Source: Lophium mytilinum
Taxonomy: Eukaryota > Ascomycota > Dothideomycetes > Mytilinidiales > Mytilinidiaceae
DNA length: 64,000 nucleotides
Assembly: GCA_010093605.1 (NCBI GenBank)
Contig: MU004193.1
Span: 62,001 to 126,000, forward strand
Reading direction: 5' to 3'
The translations under genes were made by a program, and so were the position numbers. A model generated the notes under the pieces. It ran no database searches and was not told the DNA's origin. It saw only the letters and a program-made list of their open reading frames with translations. This document shows, one piece after another, positions 43,681 to 53,254 of the stretch. Each line of letters opens with the position of its first letter. The first letter of the stretch is position 1.

Positions 43681-45400
43681 GCTTGCTGAACCTCAAAACC
43701 AAACGATTAATTTTTCCAATCAAAGTCGTCGAGATCGGTTGAGATTATAACCGCGGGTGTATGTTAGGACTCCCATCGCTCCTTATATCCACCCCTCCAT
43801 CATAGTCTTCCCAACGTCAGACGCCCACTTCTGTTCATTCCTAAACCAGACACGAATCATGATTAGGCTTGATAGGCTGGATATGAGGACTACGGGCCTG
43901 GATGCGCGCCACCGACGGGGATGGCCTGGTTCTCGAGAATCAGAATCTGGGGTTCCGCGTGGAGAGAAGGCGGGGGAGCCGCGTATCATGCAGCTTGCCC
44001 ACTTCGACGGGACTATCACGATCGGATAGAGGGTAGGACTGTGGTCCAGACACCCGGTAGCAGGTTATGCTTCACCCAACAGCTTGAAGCCAAGGCATGC
44101 TTTGCGTGTTTCCTCACTAAAGTAGGCTTTGTTATATCCAATGACCGGCCATTTTGGGTCTTTCGAGGTAACAGACTCCAGATGAGGTTGACAGTGATCG
44201 CTCGACTCGAGTCCTTACAATGACTCTGGCTAGCTGACTCTACTAGAGTCCGTCGGCTGCCCACCGCAAGCGCTGTCGGTAAAGTTCCTAGCGCCGGTAA
44301 TTAGACTGCTATACTTTTCATATGCGGGGAAGGGAATTAAGCCCTCAATCAGATTGCTAGTGTGCGGTAGTCGTGACCTTGCCTGGATTCTGATTCGTCT
44401 GGCCCTTAGATATCACCAGTTCTTACGCTGAGCAAGCAGGAATTAAGCCTCCTATGTTACTAGCCGCGCCACGTGGGAGCGCGTTGTGCTCTTAGAACGC
44501 AACGTCTGAGTACGTGGTTTTATGAGGTATGATACGGATCCGAGTTCTTAGATGAGCGTGATCCTCTTTATCGAGTTCTTTTCCTATTTCCTTATGTTAT
44601 ATGCATTACATCCGATCTCATATATACTCATCTGTTCGAAGGTACCAGTCGCTTCTATGTCGAGTTCTACCTAATCACCAAATTTCCAACGTAATAAGCT
44701 TGTGACTGGCGGAGGGAAATTTTTTCAATGTTTTGACTGTGCCTGGTAGGTTGGGCATCTTCGTTCACAGGCACTACGTTTTCGGATGTATCAGGGTATG
44801 AGAATAGATCGATGCTGAATGAAACGGAGAGAAGACGGGAATAGAAGAGAGACAACTACTGGTGAGATTTGTCGACTTGCGGCGCGGGTCATGTGTGCGA
44901 TGCCGCTTTCTGACCCTTGTTAAAATCCTCGGCAGGTTGATGTAGAAAGTTCTGCTAATGGAAACGAGCTGTTGGAAATGCAGCGTAGACAACACTTGTT
45001 TGGATTTTTACTAGGTTTCTTTCTATGAATATCTTTGTGGCTAGTGCTGGATCCCGCACCCCTGTCGACTTAATGGTAAGGCTGACATACGTCTTCCTCT
45101 AGGCTGACACTGCCTACTATACATACTCGGTGACGAGGTTAACACCACCCATTGCTGCAGTCACAAGGCTGACACCATACATCATATGGGTCAACGATTG
45201 AGCATTATGAAGTGGACAATCAAAAGCATAGCTGGGTTCACTGTTACCTAGAGATGTTGCCTAAACGTGCCGTCATTTGAAGATCTGCAACCTATTACCC
45301 AAAAATACCCTACTCGCCCACCAAAAAAAGTTCTCAACGCCAACTCAGGCCTTCTCTTGTTAGCCTCTTCATCCTCGGGTCCTCTTCTCTGCACCCTTCC
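43681..45400. other. Intergenic region, 1.7 kb, with possible CreA sites and short repeats
   Basis: This is the transporter promoter plus about 1.2 kb of unassigned sequence. CTGGGG at 43947-43952 and GCGGGG at 43970-43975 fit the carbon-catabolite repressor motif SYGGRG, within 300 bp of the transporter start. Around 45078-45180 there are four copies of AGGYTRACA. No gene is supportable. Confidence 0.4.
43947..43975. promoter_or_regulatory. Paired CreA/Mig1-like motifs upstream of transporter
   Basis: CTGGGG and GCGGGG lie 23 nt apart, 267-295 nt before the transporter start. Paired SYGGRG sites are typical for functional CreA repression. The motif is short and frequent by chance, so this is a suggestion only. 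Confidence 0.25.
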
Positions 45401-46353
45401 ATGGCATCATCAGACATGCCGTCGCAATCTGACCATGACGCACGCTTTAGACGAGAAGTTCGAGAGGGATTTGATAGCGATATTAGAGGAGTTTCCAGCG
45501 AAGATGATAAGCTAGACCTGTTAGTATCTATCTAAAGCTTCAGCTTCCATTTTATTAAAGATGCCGTGCGCCGACCGCCAGCCGATGCCGAGGCCGTGCA
45601 GCAAGGACTTGACGTTCTTTGGCACATGTTTCTTCAGGCCGCTAAGGTACTTGGAAAAGACGACGCCATTTGAGACAAACTCATTTCGTTGCTGCTATGG
45701 ACGAAGGAGTTCGACTTGTTTCACAAGAGCCTCCACCCTACCGACAGAGCTACCACCCCTTGGGAGAGATACGGCTTTGCCGACAGCTTGCAAGCGACAT
45801 GGGATGAGCTATTGGCGACTGGCACGGCCTTGCAGCAATGCAGTCTTGCCGCAATTTCAGCTAAGGTCCTTACGGTTGGTGTGTGCCGAGAATTAATTGG
45901 CCTAACAGCATTATGGTACCTGCGCGAAACCCTCGAAACAGACGATGATACGGAGACTTTCGCTCTACTCCGCACGGCCGTTGTCTGGATTGAGACCTGC
46001 CGCCATTTACTTCTTACCTTCTTAGCGATAAGTTAGTCCTATAAAACGCACTTAAAGGCTCGCTTGGCGGTCCCCGGAGTACTCGTACGATAAGCAGGCA
46101 TAGACAATCAGGGCTTCAGTTTAAAACGATAGCTGTTTGGAGACGGTGCCTTCAGCTTCTAAGTCATAACACGGATCCTGTAGTCGCTAAGGAGGCTAAA
46201 AAGGGCTTCATGGCTATGATCTTCTGCGGTCGTGACTTGGACTATGATGTGCCAGGCGAGACGAAATTCACAGAGAAGCTCCAGGCAGCAATGGAAGCGG
46301 AACTAGTCAGGAGCGGAGAGCAGAGCGTAGATGGCGATGATATCGATATCTAG
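45401..46353 (+). pseudogene. DUF3632-like pseudogene with point stops
   Basis: From an ATG at 45401 (MASSDMPSQSD) one frame runs through to about 46036, with stops only at 45533 (TAA), 45671 (TGA) and 46034 (TAG). The conceptual product has DAEAVQQGLDVLWHMFLQAA, DKLISLLLWTKEF, PWERYGFADSLQATWDELLA, AISAKVLTVGVCRELIGLTA and LWYLRETLE. This is the order and spacing I associate with the fungal DUF3632 family of unknown function. A later GFSLKR followed by a stop, and DPVVAKEAKKGFMAM in a shifted frame, match the family's C-terminal end. The 45671 stop is consistent with CGA to TGA. It is a decayed copy. Confidence 0.55.
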
Positions 46354-47054
46354 GTGGACTGGGTGGATTAAGCGCTCACGCTCGGGAAGGATCCTGATAT
46401 AAAGGCTTCACACGATATCGGCGTTACGCACCAAATCTGAACTCGTTTGCATCTCACACAAAAGGGTATTCCTAGTCACAAGACCTCTTGACAATTGTAC
46501 CCAAAATCACGTTGTTAGAATTGACACAAGTTTGTTCTTTCATATCCACCTGGGGTCTAACTGCGATAAACTTGAAATGGCTTAAGATAGAACAAGCACT
46601 TCTAAGATAAACCATTACAGCGATGTATAAGACTACCAGCCAGATCCTCTCCAGACGGCGGGGCTTTTCTCTGTCCAGATCCTATCATTCCACGAGAAGG
46701 TTATTAGCTGTACCGAGGAGACCTGGGCCGGTTTAGCCAGGTCCCATGATACGAGATGCAAGTGAATACGTCGAAGCTCTCGCATTGCACTGGTACAACC
46801 TCTTTGCTCGTTGTGCCGTAACAGGAATCTATTTGGACAAGTATATGCCTTCACAATGCTGAAAATCTACCTTTCCGCCTCACCAACTTACTTGGCAGTC
46901 TTCAATCTCGGTCCTTAAATACCGGTCGAGGTTCACGTATTCCATGATCCTGCACAGCTTCCAGTTCTCCGATCAAAAGCACCGCAACTGCATCCGAATC
47001 AGTCGCTCCGCCTTCCGTACTCAGAGCTTCTCTTGCCCAGCTTCCCGTGTCTCC
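46354..47054. other. Intergenic region
   Basis: It is 700 nt between the pseudogene and the first locus-2 J-family gene. TTAAATA at about 46914 is a weak TATA-like element 137 nt before the start at 47055. Nothing else is recognised. Confidence 0.45.
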
Positions 47055-47642
47055 ATGTCCAAGATGCCGGACAAGTCTATTCCCACAATTTGTGTGACCG
47101 ACCCTGGAGGACTCACTAGGGAAGCCGCTGAGGTCGAGGAGATGATTAATACTCCTCGTGTCACCGCCGAGCGAGCCATTTGGACTTGGAACCAAGCCAA
47201 CACTATATATGTGAAGGCCCAACAGGATCTCAAATCTGGGGCTCAGTGCTTCCTTGATGCGAAACAGTATATCCCATCCGACTTCGCCGGACACCCTAAT
47301 CACCAGAAATCAAACCCTACAGCCACACGAGCCTCGGAGATCGCAGAGCTCTACAAGAAGGCTTCAACGGTGATGATCGTCGCATCCGCAACCTTGCGTA
47401 GTGCGCTCAAAGGGTTTCAACAAGCATTCAAGCTCTTTCAAGAGGCCTTGAAGGATATGCCAAGAGTGCATGTTGAAATGTGCGAGCGCACAACTACGTC
47501 AGCAAGGGAGCAATACAATGAAGCCCAGGAGCTCTTGTTGCCAGTGAATGCGGAAGTCAAGAAGTTACATGTGCTGGCCATGGCGTGGGACGCTCAAGCA
47601 CATGCTTTCGCGAAGACGGAGCGCAACGGCCAGGATGATTAG
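47055..47642 (+). CDS. J-family protein lacking the J domain, locus 2 member C
   Basis: The start at 47055 (ctccATGtcc) gives 195 residues. An upstream ATG at 46944 is in frame but adds 37 residues unlike any relative. No J domain is present. The protein begins directly with the linker and then the shared module: RAIWTWNQANTIYVKAQQDL, YIPSDFAGHPNHQKSNPTAT, RASEIAELYKKAS, LRSALKGFQQAFKLFQEALK and the C-terminal KKLHVLAMAWDAQAHAFAK. The same blocks occur in the genes at 16015, 17344, 48330 and 50064. The module is all helical, with Ala-rich heptad-like spacing, so it may mediate assembly of family members. Without HPD it cannot act as a co-chaperone by itself. Confidence 0.65.
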   Translation: MSKMPDKSIPTICVTDPGGLTREAAEVEEMINTPRVTAERAIWTWNQANTIYVKAQQDLKSGAQCFLDAKQYIPSDFAGHPNHQKSNPTATRASEIAELYKKASTVMIVASATLRSALKGFQQAFKLFQEALKDMPRVHVEMCERTTTSAREQYNEAQELLLPVNAEVKKLHVLAMAWDAQAHAFAKTERNGQDD

Positions 47643-47837
47643 GAGCTCCAGGCTCGATCGTTCTTTTCTCCAACCTCCCTTCTCAACACAACGGCATTCA
47701 GGTATCGTACACTGAGTAGTCTGAGTGAACCTCAAATAGCCGCTGAACGGTTGGATATGGACCCCGACATGAGGATCCGATAGAAACGATCTCGTCGGAT
47801 ATCGCTTTCTTTGATTTTACTACATGGATGCACTTTA

Positions 47838-47865
47838 CTGATTATCAGAAACTCTGGTAACCAGT
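47838..47865 (+). repeat. Duplicated upstream segment, copy 1
   Basis: CTGATTATCAGAAACTCTGG continuing TAACCAGT matches 24 of 28 positions with 49424-49451. The copies lie about 490 and 610-640 nt upstream of two tandem J-family genes, so the duplication unit included promoter sequence. Confidence 0.6.
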
Positions 47866-48178
47866 TTCGCTGCTACAGCACTTACTTCAACACACACTCT
47901 GTGTTAAGACACTTTCCCCTTAACCGTTTCCTTTATACTCATAATGTAAAAGATCCATTTCCGTTCCTGGTACCTCACTGCAAAAGTCTCAAGCTCCATG
48001 TCCATCAAATCTTCCGTTCGTATATCTTAATTCATTACTCGCCGCCATGCTAGGGAAAGCCCCACAGAGCCAGTCCTGTGGGTCATAAACATTCACTATA
48101 AGATACGCGCTTCCCATGGTACCTAAACAATACTTTCTTTCATGCTTCCAGATTCACTGTGTACACATAACTGCGATG

Positions 48179-48186
48179 TATATAAA
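48179..48186 (+). promoter_or_regulatory. TATA box of J-like gene D
   Basis: TATATAAA lies 144-151 nt before the start at 48330. It is a full consensus element followed by a Pro/CA-rich leader. Confidence 0.5.
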
Positions 48187-48329
48187 CCTCTCCACGATTA
48201 CGCTTGCTAGATTTCATTCAAATCAACCACTGCCCCCGCCACCACAACCACCACCACCCGCCAGCCACCAACAGAGTTCCTCTACTCAGTCTTTCCCTCC
48301 ATCACATATCAGAAAACTCTGTTCTCATA

Positions 48330-49181
48330 ATGTCCGACCCATATTCCATTCTCGGCGTTGCACAGGATGCAGACTACGACACTATCAAGAAGGCCCACCA
48401 TGGGCTCTGCATGGAATTTTACAGCAACGCGCGGAACCCTGCCCTCCGTGTGGTAGCCCATGATAAGTTCAAGCGGGTACAGGAGGCTTGGAAGGTAGTT
48501 TCTAATACCTATACACGTGCCGAACTCGATCAATCTTTACGGCCTCCTGAGAAGATGGACGCGGCTTCAAAGACCGAACACCCGTACAATCTTCGTTCTG
48601 TTGCGAAAGCTACTCTCAGCTTCAATGCTGGGCTCGCTCCCAACGTTCAAACTGCCCAGACCATTGGCCCTGCTCCATCGGCTGCTCAGAAGGCCCCTGA
48701 AAACTGGGAGATTGCTAAAAAGGCACGCGAAGAAGCCTGCACTAAGCTTCACACCGGGATCAAACAGTACGAGGAGGCTACAGACCTCATTCCGACGGAC
48801 TATCCAGGTCACCCTGACATCCACCGCTCCAAGCCTTCGGCCGAGCGTGCCAAGGCTGTTTCGCAGGCTTACAGTAAGGCCTCGAAACTGGCTACGGCTG
48901 CATACACGGACATCCGTCTGGCGAAGTCTGGACTTGGAGGAGCTCTGGAGCTTTTAGAGCAGGCAAAGGATGGGATGCTCTCAGGGCTAATCTCAGCATC
49001 TCATCTCAACGAGTGTAAGGAGATGATCATTCACCTCCGAATTCACGATACTGAGGCTACGGAGTACATGGCGATGAGCAATGCTGACTCTAGGAAGTTC
49101 CACGTGCTCGCAATGGCGTGGCTTGCTGAGGCGGATGTTCTCGAGAATGGAGGGCGGGACGATGGCGAGGATGAGTTGTAG
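48330..49181 (+). CDS. J-like protein with eroded HPD motif, locus 2 member D
   Basis: The start at 48330 (cataATGtcc) gives 283 residues. Residues 1-70 align with the J domain of the gene at 16015 (YSILGVAQDADYDTIKKAHH, KFKRVQEAWKVVSNTYTRAELD). However, helix II reads GLCMEFYSNARNP where the relative reads KLCLEYHPDRIADP, so HPD has become YSN and one residue is lost. HPD is essential for Hsp70 stimulation, so this should be a J-like protein without canonical co-chaperone activity. Residues 110-283 hold the family module (LIPTDYPGHPDIHRSKPSAE, RAKAVSQAYSKASKL, TDIRLAKSGLGGALELLEQA, RKFHVLAMAWLAEAD) and an acidic tail. Codon use and open frame look intact, so it is a diverged gene rather than a pseudogene. 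Confidence 0.75.
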   Translation: MSDPYSILGVAQDADYDTIKKAHHGLCMEFYSNARNPALRVVAHDKFKRVQEAWKVVSNTYTRAELDQSLRPPEKMDAASKTEHPYNLRSVAKATLSFNAGLAPNVQTAQTIGPAPSAAQKAPENWEIAKKAREEACTKLHTGIKQYEEATDLIPTDYPGHPDIHRSKPSAERAKAVSQAYSKASKLATAAYTDIRLAKSGLGGALELLEQAKDGMLSGLISASHLNECKEMIIHLRIHDTEATEYMAMSNADSRKFHVLAMAWLAEADVLENGGRDDGEDEL

Positions 49182-50063
49182 GTTCACGGATTGAACCTCG
49201 CGTCTAATGGATTTCTTCTAGCTGGACAAGACCCATAAATGGGTTTGATGCTAAGCCTCGCGTTGCTGTAACTGGCGTAGGCGCTCTTGAAATTTAGGTT
49301 GCACTTACGATTTGGCTGCGTTCTGTTCCGGATCACTAGCTTACAATGTTAGAGCTCGACAAGAGAGGCCCACCTTTGACATTGGATAAACGACCCCCCT
49401 GATATTGGAATAGTATAGCTCTGCTGATTATGAGAAATACTGGTAGCCAGTCTAACTACTATAATGTATCTGACGACACATGTTCTCTTGTACCCACTTC
49501 GCCTCTTCACCTGCATTATATCAAAAGGGACTTTGCTTCTCTACGTTTACACACTCACTGTGCACCCTTTAGCGGTTCTTGTTATAACCCCATCACAAAT
49601 GCACACTCTTTGTGCGTTCCAATCTTGGACTTGCCCAACTGATTTCCCGTGCTGGAGATGTTACACTGGGGCTTGTGGAAGTAGCAAGCGCCCAGTTCTT
49701 GGCCTTGGAGACTGGATCAAATGCCCAATGAAGTCACGTGACCGTGTTAGAAATCATGGTAGTAATTTCGAGCTCGCTCAAATTCTAAACGTCCTGATAA
49801 GTAGGAGTAGATAGCAAACGGTTCAATATACTTCTTTGTCCAGATAAGAGGGAAACAGACGTGTTTTATAAAGAGGTTCTTAATAAGTATAGCCCTTCAC
49901 CTAATTTCTCTACGCTAAGCTAATTTCAGATCCGCACTTCCTTTTCTAGCTCGTCTTGGCACACTATCTGCAGCTCCTATAGCTACCTGGTCACATTCGT
50001 TCTCTGTTGCCATCGTAGTCACGCCTCTTGCAACTTCTACAGAGAATACACTCGCTCGTCAAT
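49182..50063. promoter_or_regulatory. Upstream region of gene E
   Basis: It contains the second copy of the duplicated segment (49424-49451) and TATAAAG at 49867-49873, about 191 nt before the start at 50064. Small plus frames at 49430-49814 have no domain. Confidence 0.45.
49424..49451 (+). repeat. Duplicated upstream segment, copy 2
   Basis: CTGATTATGAGAAATACTGG continuing TAGCCAGT is the partner of 47838-47865. Confidence 0.6.
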
Positions 50064-50660
50064 ATGACGAACCCGTCCATCCTATCAAAACCTCTCCAAC
50101 ACACTCCCCATGAGGCCATCGAGAGCCCTCCCCACCCCAAACCAACCAACTCATCCGCTCCGCCTTCCCCACAAGCCGCCCTCCAAACCATGCAAAAAGC
50201 CGCCACAACCTACGCCACCGCCAGCCATCTCAACAACCTCGCCTTCCAGCACCTCCACAACGCGGACGCCCTCCTCCCCACCGACTACCCCGACCACCCC
50301 GACCTCCTCGAACCTAACGAGCTCCCCACACCTACCCGCGCGCTAGAGATCTCAGAGGCCTACCGCATCGCATCACGGTTCGCCACGAACGCGTCGGGGC
50401 GTTTTCGTATGGCGAAGGAGAGGTTTGAGGCGGCGAATATGCTGTTTGAAGAGGCGAGGGGGATGATAGTGGCTGCGGTTGCGGGGGTGGAGCTGGAGGA
50501 GGTGGAGGGTGTGGTTGAGGGGATGAGGATGCGGGGGGAGCCGGCAGGGGATCATGCCGGGACTACGAATGAGAGGGCGAGGGAGTGGCATGTTTTGGGG
50601 GTTGCGTGGTATGCGGAGGCTGTGGTGCGGGGGGCTGAGGAGAGGGGGGGCGGGTCCTGA
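50064..50660 (+). CDS. J-family protein lacking the J domain, locus 2 member E
   Basis: The start at 50064 (caatATGacg) gives 198 residues. A Pro-rich, low-complexity N-terminus replaces the J domain. The shared module follows: YATASHLNNLAFQHL, LLPTDYPDHPDLLEPNELPT, RALEISEAYRIASRFATNAS, GRFRMAKERFEAANMLFEEAR and the C-terminal REWHVLGVAWYAEAVVRG. The DYP.HPD and HVL..AW.AEA blocks tie it to genes C and D. The 3' half is strikingly G-rich in third positions (GAG, GGG, GTG runs) compared with C and D, so its composition has drifted. It has no HPD, signal peptide or membrane segment. Confidence 0.65.
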   Translation: MTNPSILSKPLQHTPHEAIESPPHPKPTNSSAPPSPQAALQTMQKAATTYATASHLNNLAFQHLHNADALLPTDYPDHPDLLEPNELPTPTRALEISEAYRIASRFATNASGRFRMAKERFEAANMLFEEARGMIVAAVAGVELEEVEGVVEGMRMRGEPAGDHAGTTNERAREWHVLGVAWYAEAVVRGAEERGGGS

Positions 50661-51464
50661 TGGTGTTGTGCGCTGGAATGAGGATTGGTGGCGATGTGGG
50701 ACAGATTGATGCTGGGGAGGAGAGGGGGGTGGAGGATGGGAGACTATCTTGGACGGTGATGGCTTTCATGGGGAAATGCATGAGGTGACCGCGTGCGGGT
50801 TAGTTTGAAAGTCTTCACGTGCGACGGCCACAAGGGGATAGAGCGAGAAGTGCGGAGGTCAGTCTAATGGGGTGCACGTGTCACGGTGTTACTGGGCAGG
50901 ACGCAGGTAGGAGCTGTAGAGGTCAGTTCAGGGTGGGAGAAGACAGAGGAAAGGACTTGAAGACGAGAATGACATACCTGGATGGAATGAAATCGCCTAG
51001 TCAGACATGGTGAGTACATAATGCGAGCGTGTCAAACGCAAGGGGATTAGTTTCTCGAACGGTGGGCTTGAATGCACATATGTACAAAACACGAGAGCCA
51101 GATAGAGGTCAAACCTGATGCAAGTATAGGCAATAGGACGGCGGACAAGTTCAATGGCGATGCTGAGACGCTGAAGCACGATAACGGGAGTAACAAATAT
51201 GATTTCGGGATAGGGGTTTGATTGGGGAGGAGTCCAGGTATGCGTCAAGCGGCTTACTAAATAGCTAAGAATACAAAGGTATCGTGAAACAGATGATCAT
51301 GTACTACTGAAGCTTTTCTCAAATTCGATAGCAAGACGCGGCAAGAAGTTGCAAGAAGCGGCAAGAAACTGCAAAAATGGCAAGAAGTTGCAAGAGAGAG
51401 CAAGGGATGGCAAGAGAAATCAAGTCATCAAGCATGAGCCTACGAGGAATGTAGGCCGAACTTA
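50661..51464. other. Intergenic region with a 10-bp tandem repeat
   Basis: No gene is supportable. The minus frame at 50997-51248 lacks features. The decamer array at 51331-51420 lies just past the stop of the next minus-strand gene. Confidence 0.5.
51331..51420. repeat. Ten-bp period minisatellite (GCAAGAAGNN)
   Basis: Nine consecutive units start at 51331, 51341, 51351, 51361, 51371, 51380, 51390, 51400 and 51410, each beginning GCAAGA or a close variant (GCAAAAA, GCAAGGG). The period of about 10 bp equals one turn of DNA. It sits 45 nt beyond the stop of the gene at 51465. Confidence 0.8.
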
Positions 51465-51749
51465 CTAATGCTCTTGGTAATTCACCTTCTCTCGACAAGG
51501 GCGAAGCCGTGGCTTCCAGATATTCTCGTCTGGGATATCCTCTGGTAGCACCTTCCGAAGCCTAGCCGGAGGTTTGAACTCGACAAGGCCATCCTCACTG
51601 TCCCCCTGAATCCGAGCACGGATTGTACGAGCACGGCGTCGAGGACGACGTCGAGGACGACGTCGAGGCACCGGTGTTCCAGGCAGTCGAAGACTGCTTG
51701 GCCGTGGAGTGATGCGGGGTCGAGACACTGGCGTGACGATACGGGACAT
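51465..51749 (-). CDS. Small basic protein of the VWKP..VNY family, member 1
   Basis: The start at 51749 gives 94 residues. An Arg/Pro-rich N-terminal half (RRRPRRRPRRRAR) precedes EFKPPARLRKVLPEDIPDEN and IWKPRLRPCREKVNYQEH. The last 35 residues align with the C-terminus of the gene at 52305 (FEPSVELEEMLEEDVPEEDV, WKPTLRTRTRRVNYRENW). The acidic middle of that paralogue is absent. The basic run could bind nucleic acid or serve as a nuclear signal, by composition only. I do not recognise the family. Confidence 0.5.
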   Translation of the reverse strand: MSRIVTPVSRPRITPRPSSLRLPGTPVPRRRPRRRPRRRARTIRARIQGDSEDGLVEFKPPARLRKVLPEDIPDENIWKPRLRPCREKVNYQEH

Positions 51750-52304
51750 GATTTGTCTGTAGAGTGGTTGGAGGTGCTGCTCTGAGGGTATCTTCGACAC
51801 CTGTGGTTCCAAGAATTGAACTACCAGCTTTTTGGGTTTTCTGGAACTTTGGGTATCAAGGATGATGTGGTGGAGTTGGAAAATCGCGCGAATAGAGAGT
51901 TATATACTCTTTAAGATAAGTTATGTAAGGGTACGAAGTCTACGATGAATATAGAATGTGAGTTGTGAGTATACAATGGGGGTGGATAATTCAAGAATAC
52001 GTAGTGACATAATGCAAGGGATACTAAGTTGCTTTCTTATAAATCGGTAGGATAGTACATACAGAGTTCTGCTCATGCAAGACGTGCACATCAAAAGCTT
52101 TAGTAACAAAAGAAGTATGAAATTGGGGGAAATATATCAATTGAGTGAGTCAAGGCACGCATCAAGCGGCCAAAGCAAATTCTAACAAGGTAATGGATCG
52201 CGAAACGAGAGAACTCCACCCATTTGCACAACCAAATTCAAGGAAATTGACTTACCGTGAGCTCATGATCTCGTCATGACCGCGCGAGTGTGGATGCTCT
52301 CAAC
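51750..52304. other. Intergenic region
   Basis: It lies between two minus-strand paralogues and is AT-rich. The small minus frame at 51921-52109 has no domain. Nothing else is recognised. Confidence 0.45.
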
Positions 52305-52931
52305 CTACCAATTCTCGCGGTAGTTGACCCGTCGCGTACGGGTTCGAAGGGTAGGTTTCCAGACATCTTCTTCTGGAACATCCTCTTCGAGCATCTCCTC
52401 CAGCTCGACCGAAGGCTCGAAATCGGCGAAGTCATCTTCGCTTTCTTCCACGTCCACGAAGCCTCCGTCTTCGGAGTACTTCGCGTTCGCTTCCGGGTCA
52501 TCTTCATCGTACCGGCTGTCGTCGGTATCGTAGCCCAGATCATCGGCGTTGTTGTGTTCGATTTGGTCTAGAAGACCATCGACCTCTCCAAGGTCGGCAT
52601 CTGGGTTGGAGTCATCATCGTCCATCTCATCTAGGATGAACAGTGCATGACCATCGTCTTGCTCCTCTGACTCAGTAGCCATAGTACTATCATTGTCACT
52701 ATAGCTTTCGCCAGAGGTTTCAGAGCCGCTGCTGCTGCTACCGCTGGTGCTGTTACTCACAGCATCCATGATCTGGCCCGTACAGGCCTCTTTCGCCACC
52801 TGATCTATCCAGGCATAGATCCTAGAGAATCGGCGTCGATGGTCCACCTTGCGAGGGGTGTGTCGTATGATTCCTCGGCGTGATATGCTGAGGGATGACG
52901 AGGAAGCCTTGGTGATGCCGTGTCGAACCAT
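52305..52931 (-). CDS. Acidic protein of the VWKP..VNY family, member 2
   Basis: The start at 52931 (MVRHGITKASSSS) gives 208 residues. The N-terminus is basic (SRRGIIRHTPRKVDHRRR), then a Ser-rich tract. A long acidic middle follows (DEMDDDDSNPDADLGEVDGL, NNADDLGYDTDDSRYDEDDP), then the C-terminal family motif EEDVPEEDVWKPTLRTRTRR ending VNYRENW. The layout, a basic head, an acidic disordered middle and a short basic conserved tail, resembles chromatin-associated or histone-binding disordered proteins, but there is no domain evidence. It is paralogous to the gene at 51465 and to the decayed copy at 53.3-53.9 kb, all on the same strand. Confidence 0.6.
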   Translation of the reverse strand: MVRHGITKASSSSLSISRRGIIRHTPRKVDHRRRFSRIYAWIDQVAKEACTGQIMDAVSNSTSGSSSSGSETSGESYSDNDSTMATESEEQDDGHALFILDEMDDDDSNPDADLGEVDGLLDQIEHNNADDLGYDTDDSRYDEDDPEANAKYSEDGGFVDVEESEDDFADFEPSVELEEMLEEDVPEEDVWKPTLRTRTRRVNYRENW

Positions 52932-53254
52932 TTTGGGAGGCTGATAAGCTTGAATGTTCCGAAGTGGGACTATCTTTTGCAAACTGGTACTGTTAAGGCA
53001 ACAGTATGTGTTGAAAGTTTGGAACTGGTGAGGAGCGGAAGCGATGCGAATCAAAGAGAGTTAAATACTGATTAAGACGAGGCATGTACGGGTACAGTGA
53101 CTATACAATGGGCGAATTGGATATACAATGTGGCTCTCATGGGAAACGGAGTGAGTCTCGTAAGTGTATAATGACCTTAAGATAGTCGATCTGAAGATAC
53201 AACATAGATTCAACCTAGGAAACTAGAGGAAATGTCGACAAGGAGTGTTGAAAT
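52932..53254. other. Intergenic region
   Basis: This is the short AT-leaning upstream region of the acidic-family gene. No element is recognised. Confidence 0.4.

Larger units (their letters stand above)
47643..48329. promoter_or_regulatory. Upstream region of gene D with duplicated segment and TATA
   Basis: It contains a 28-nt segment at 47838-47865 that recurs with four mismatches at 49424-49451 upstream of gene E. TATATAAA at 48179-48186 lies 144-151 nt before the start at 48330, and the ten bases TATAAACCTC are shared with the 18347 element. Confidence 0.5.
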
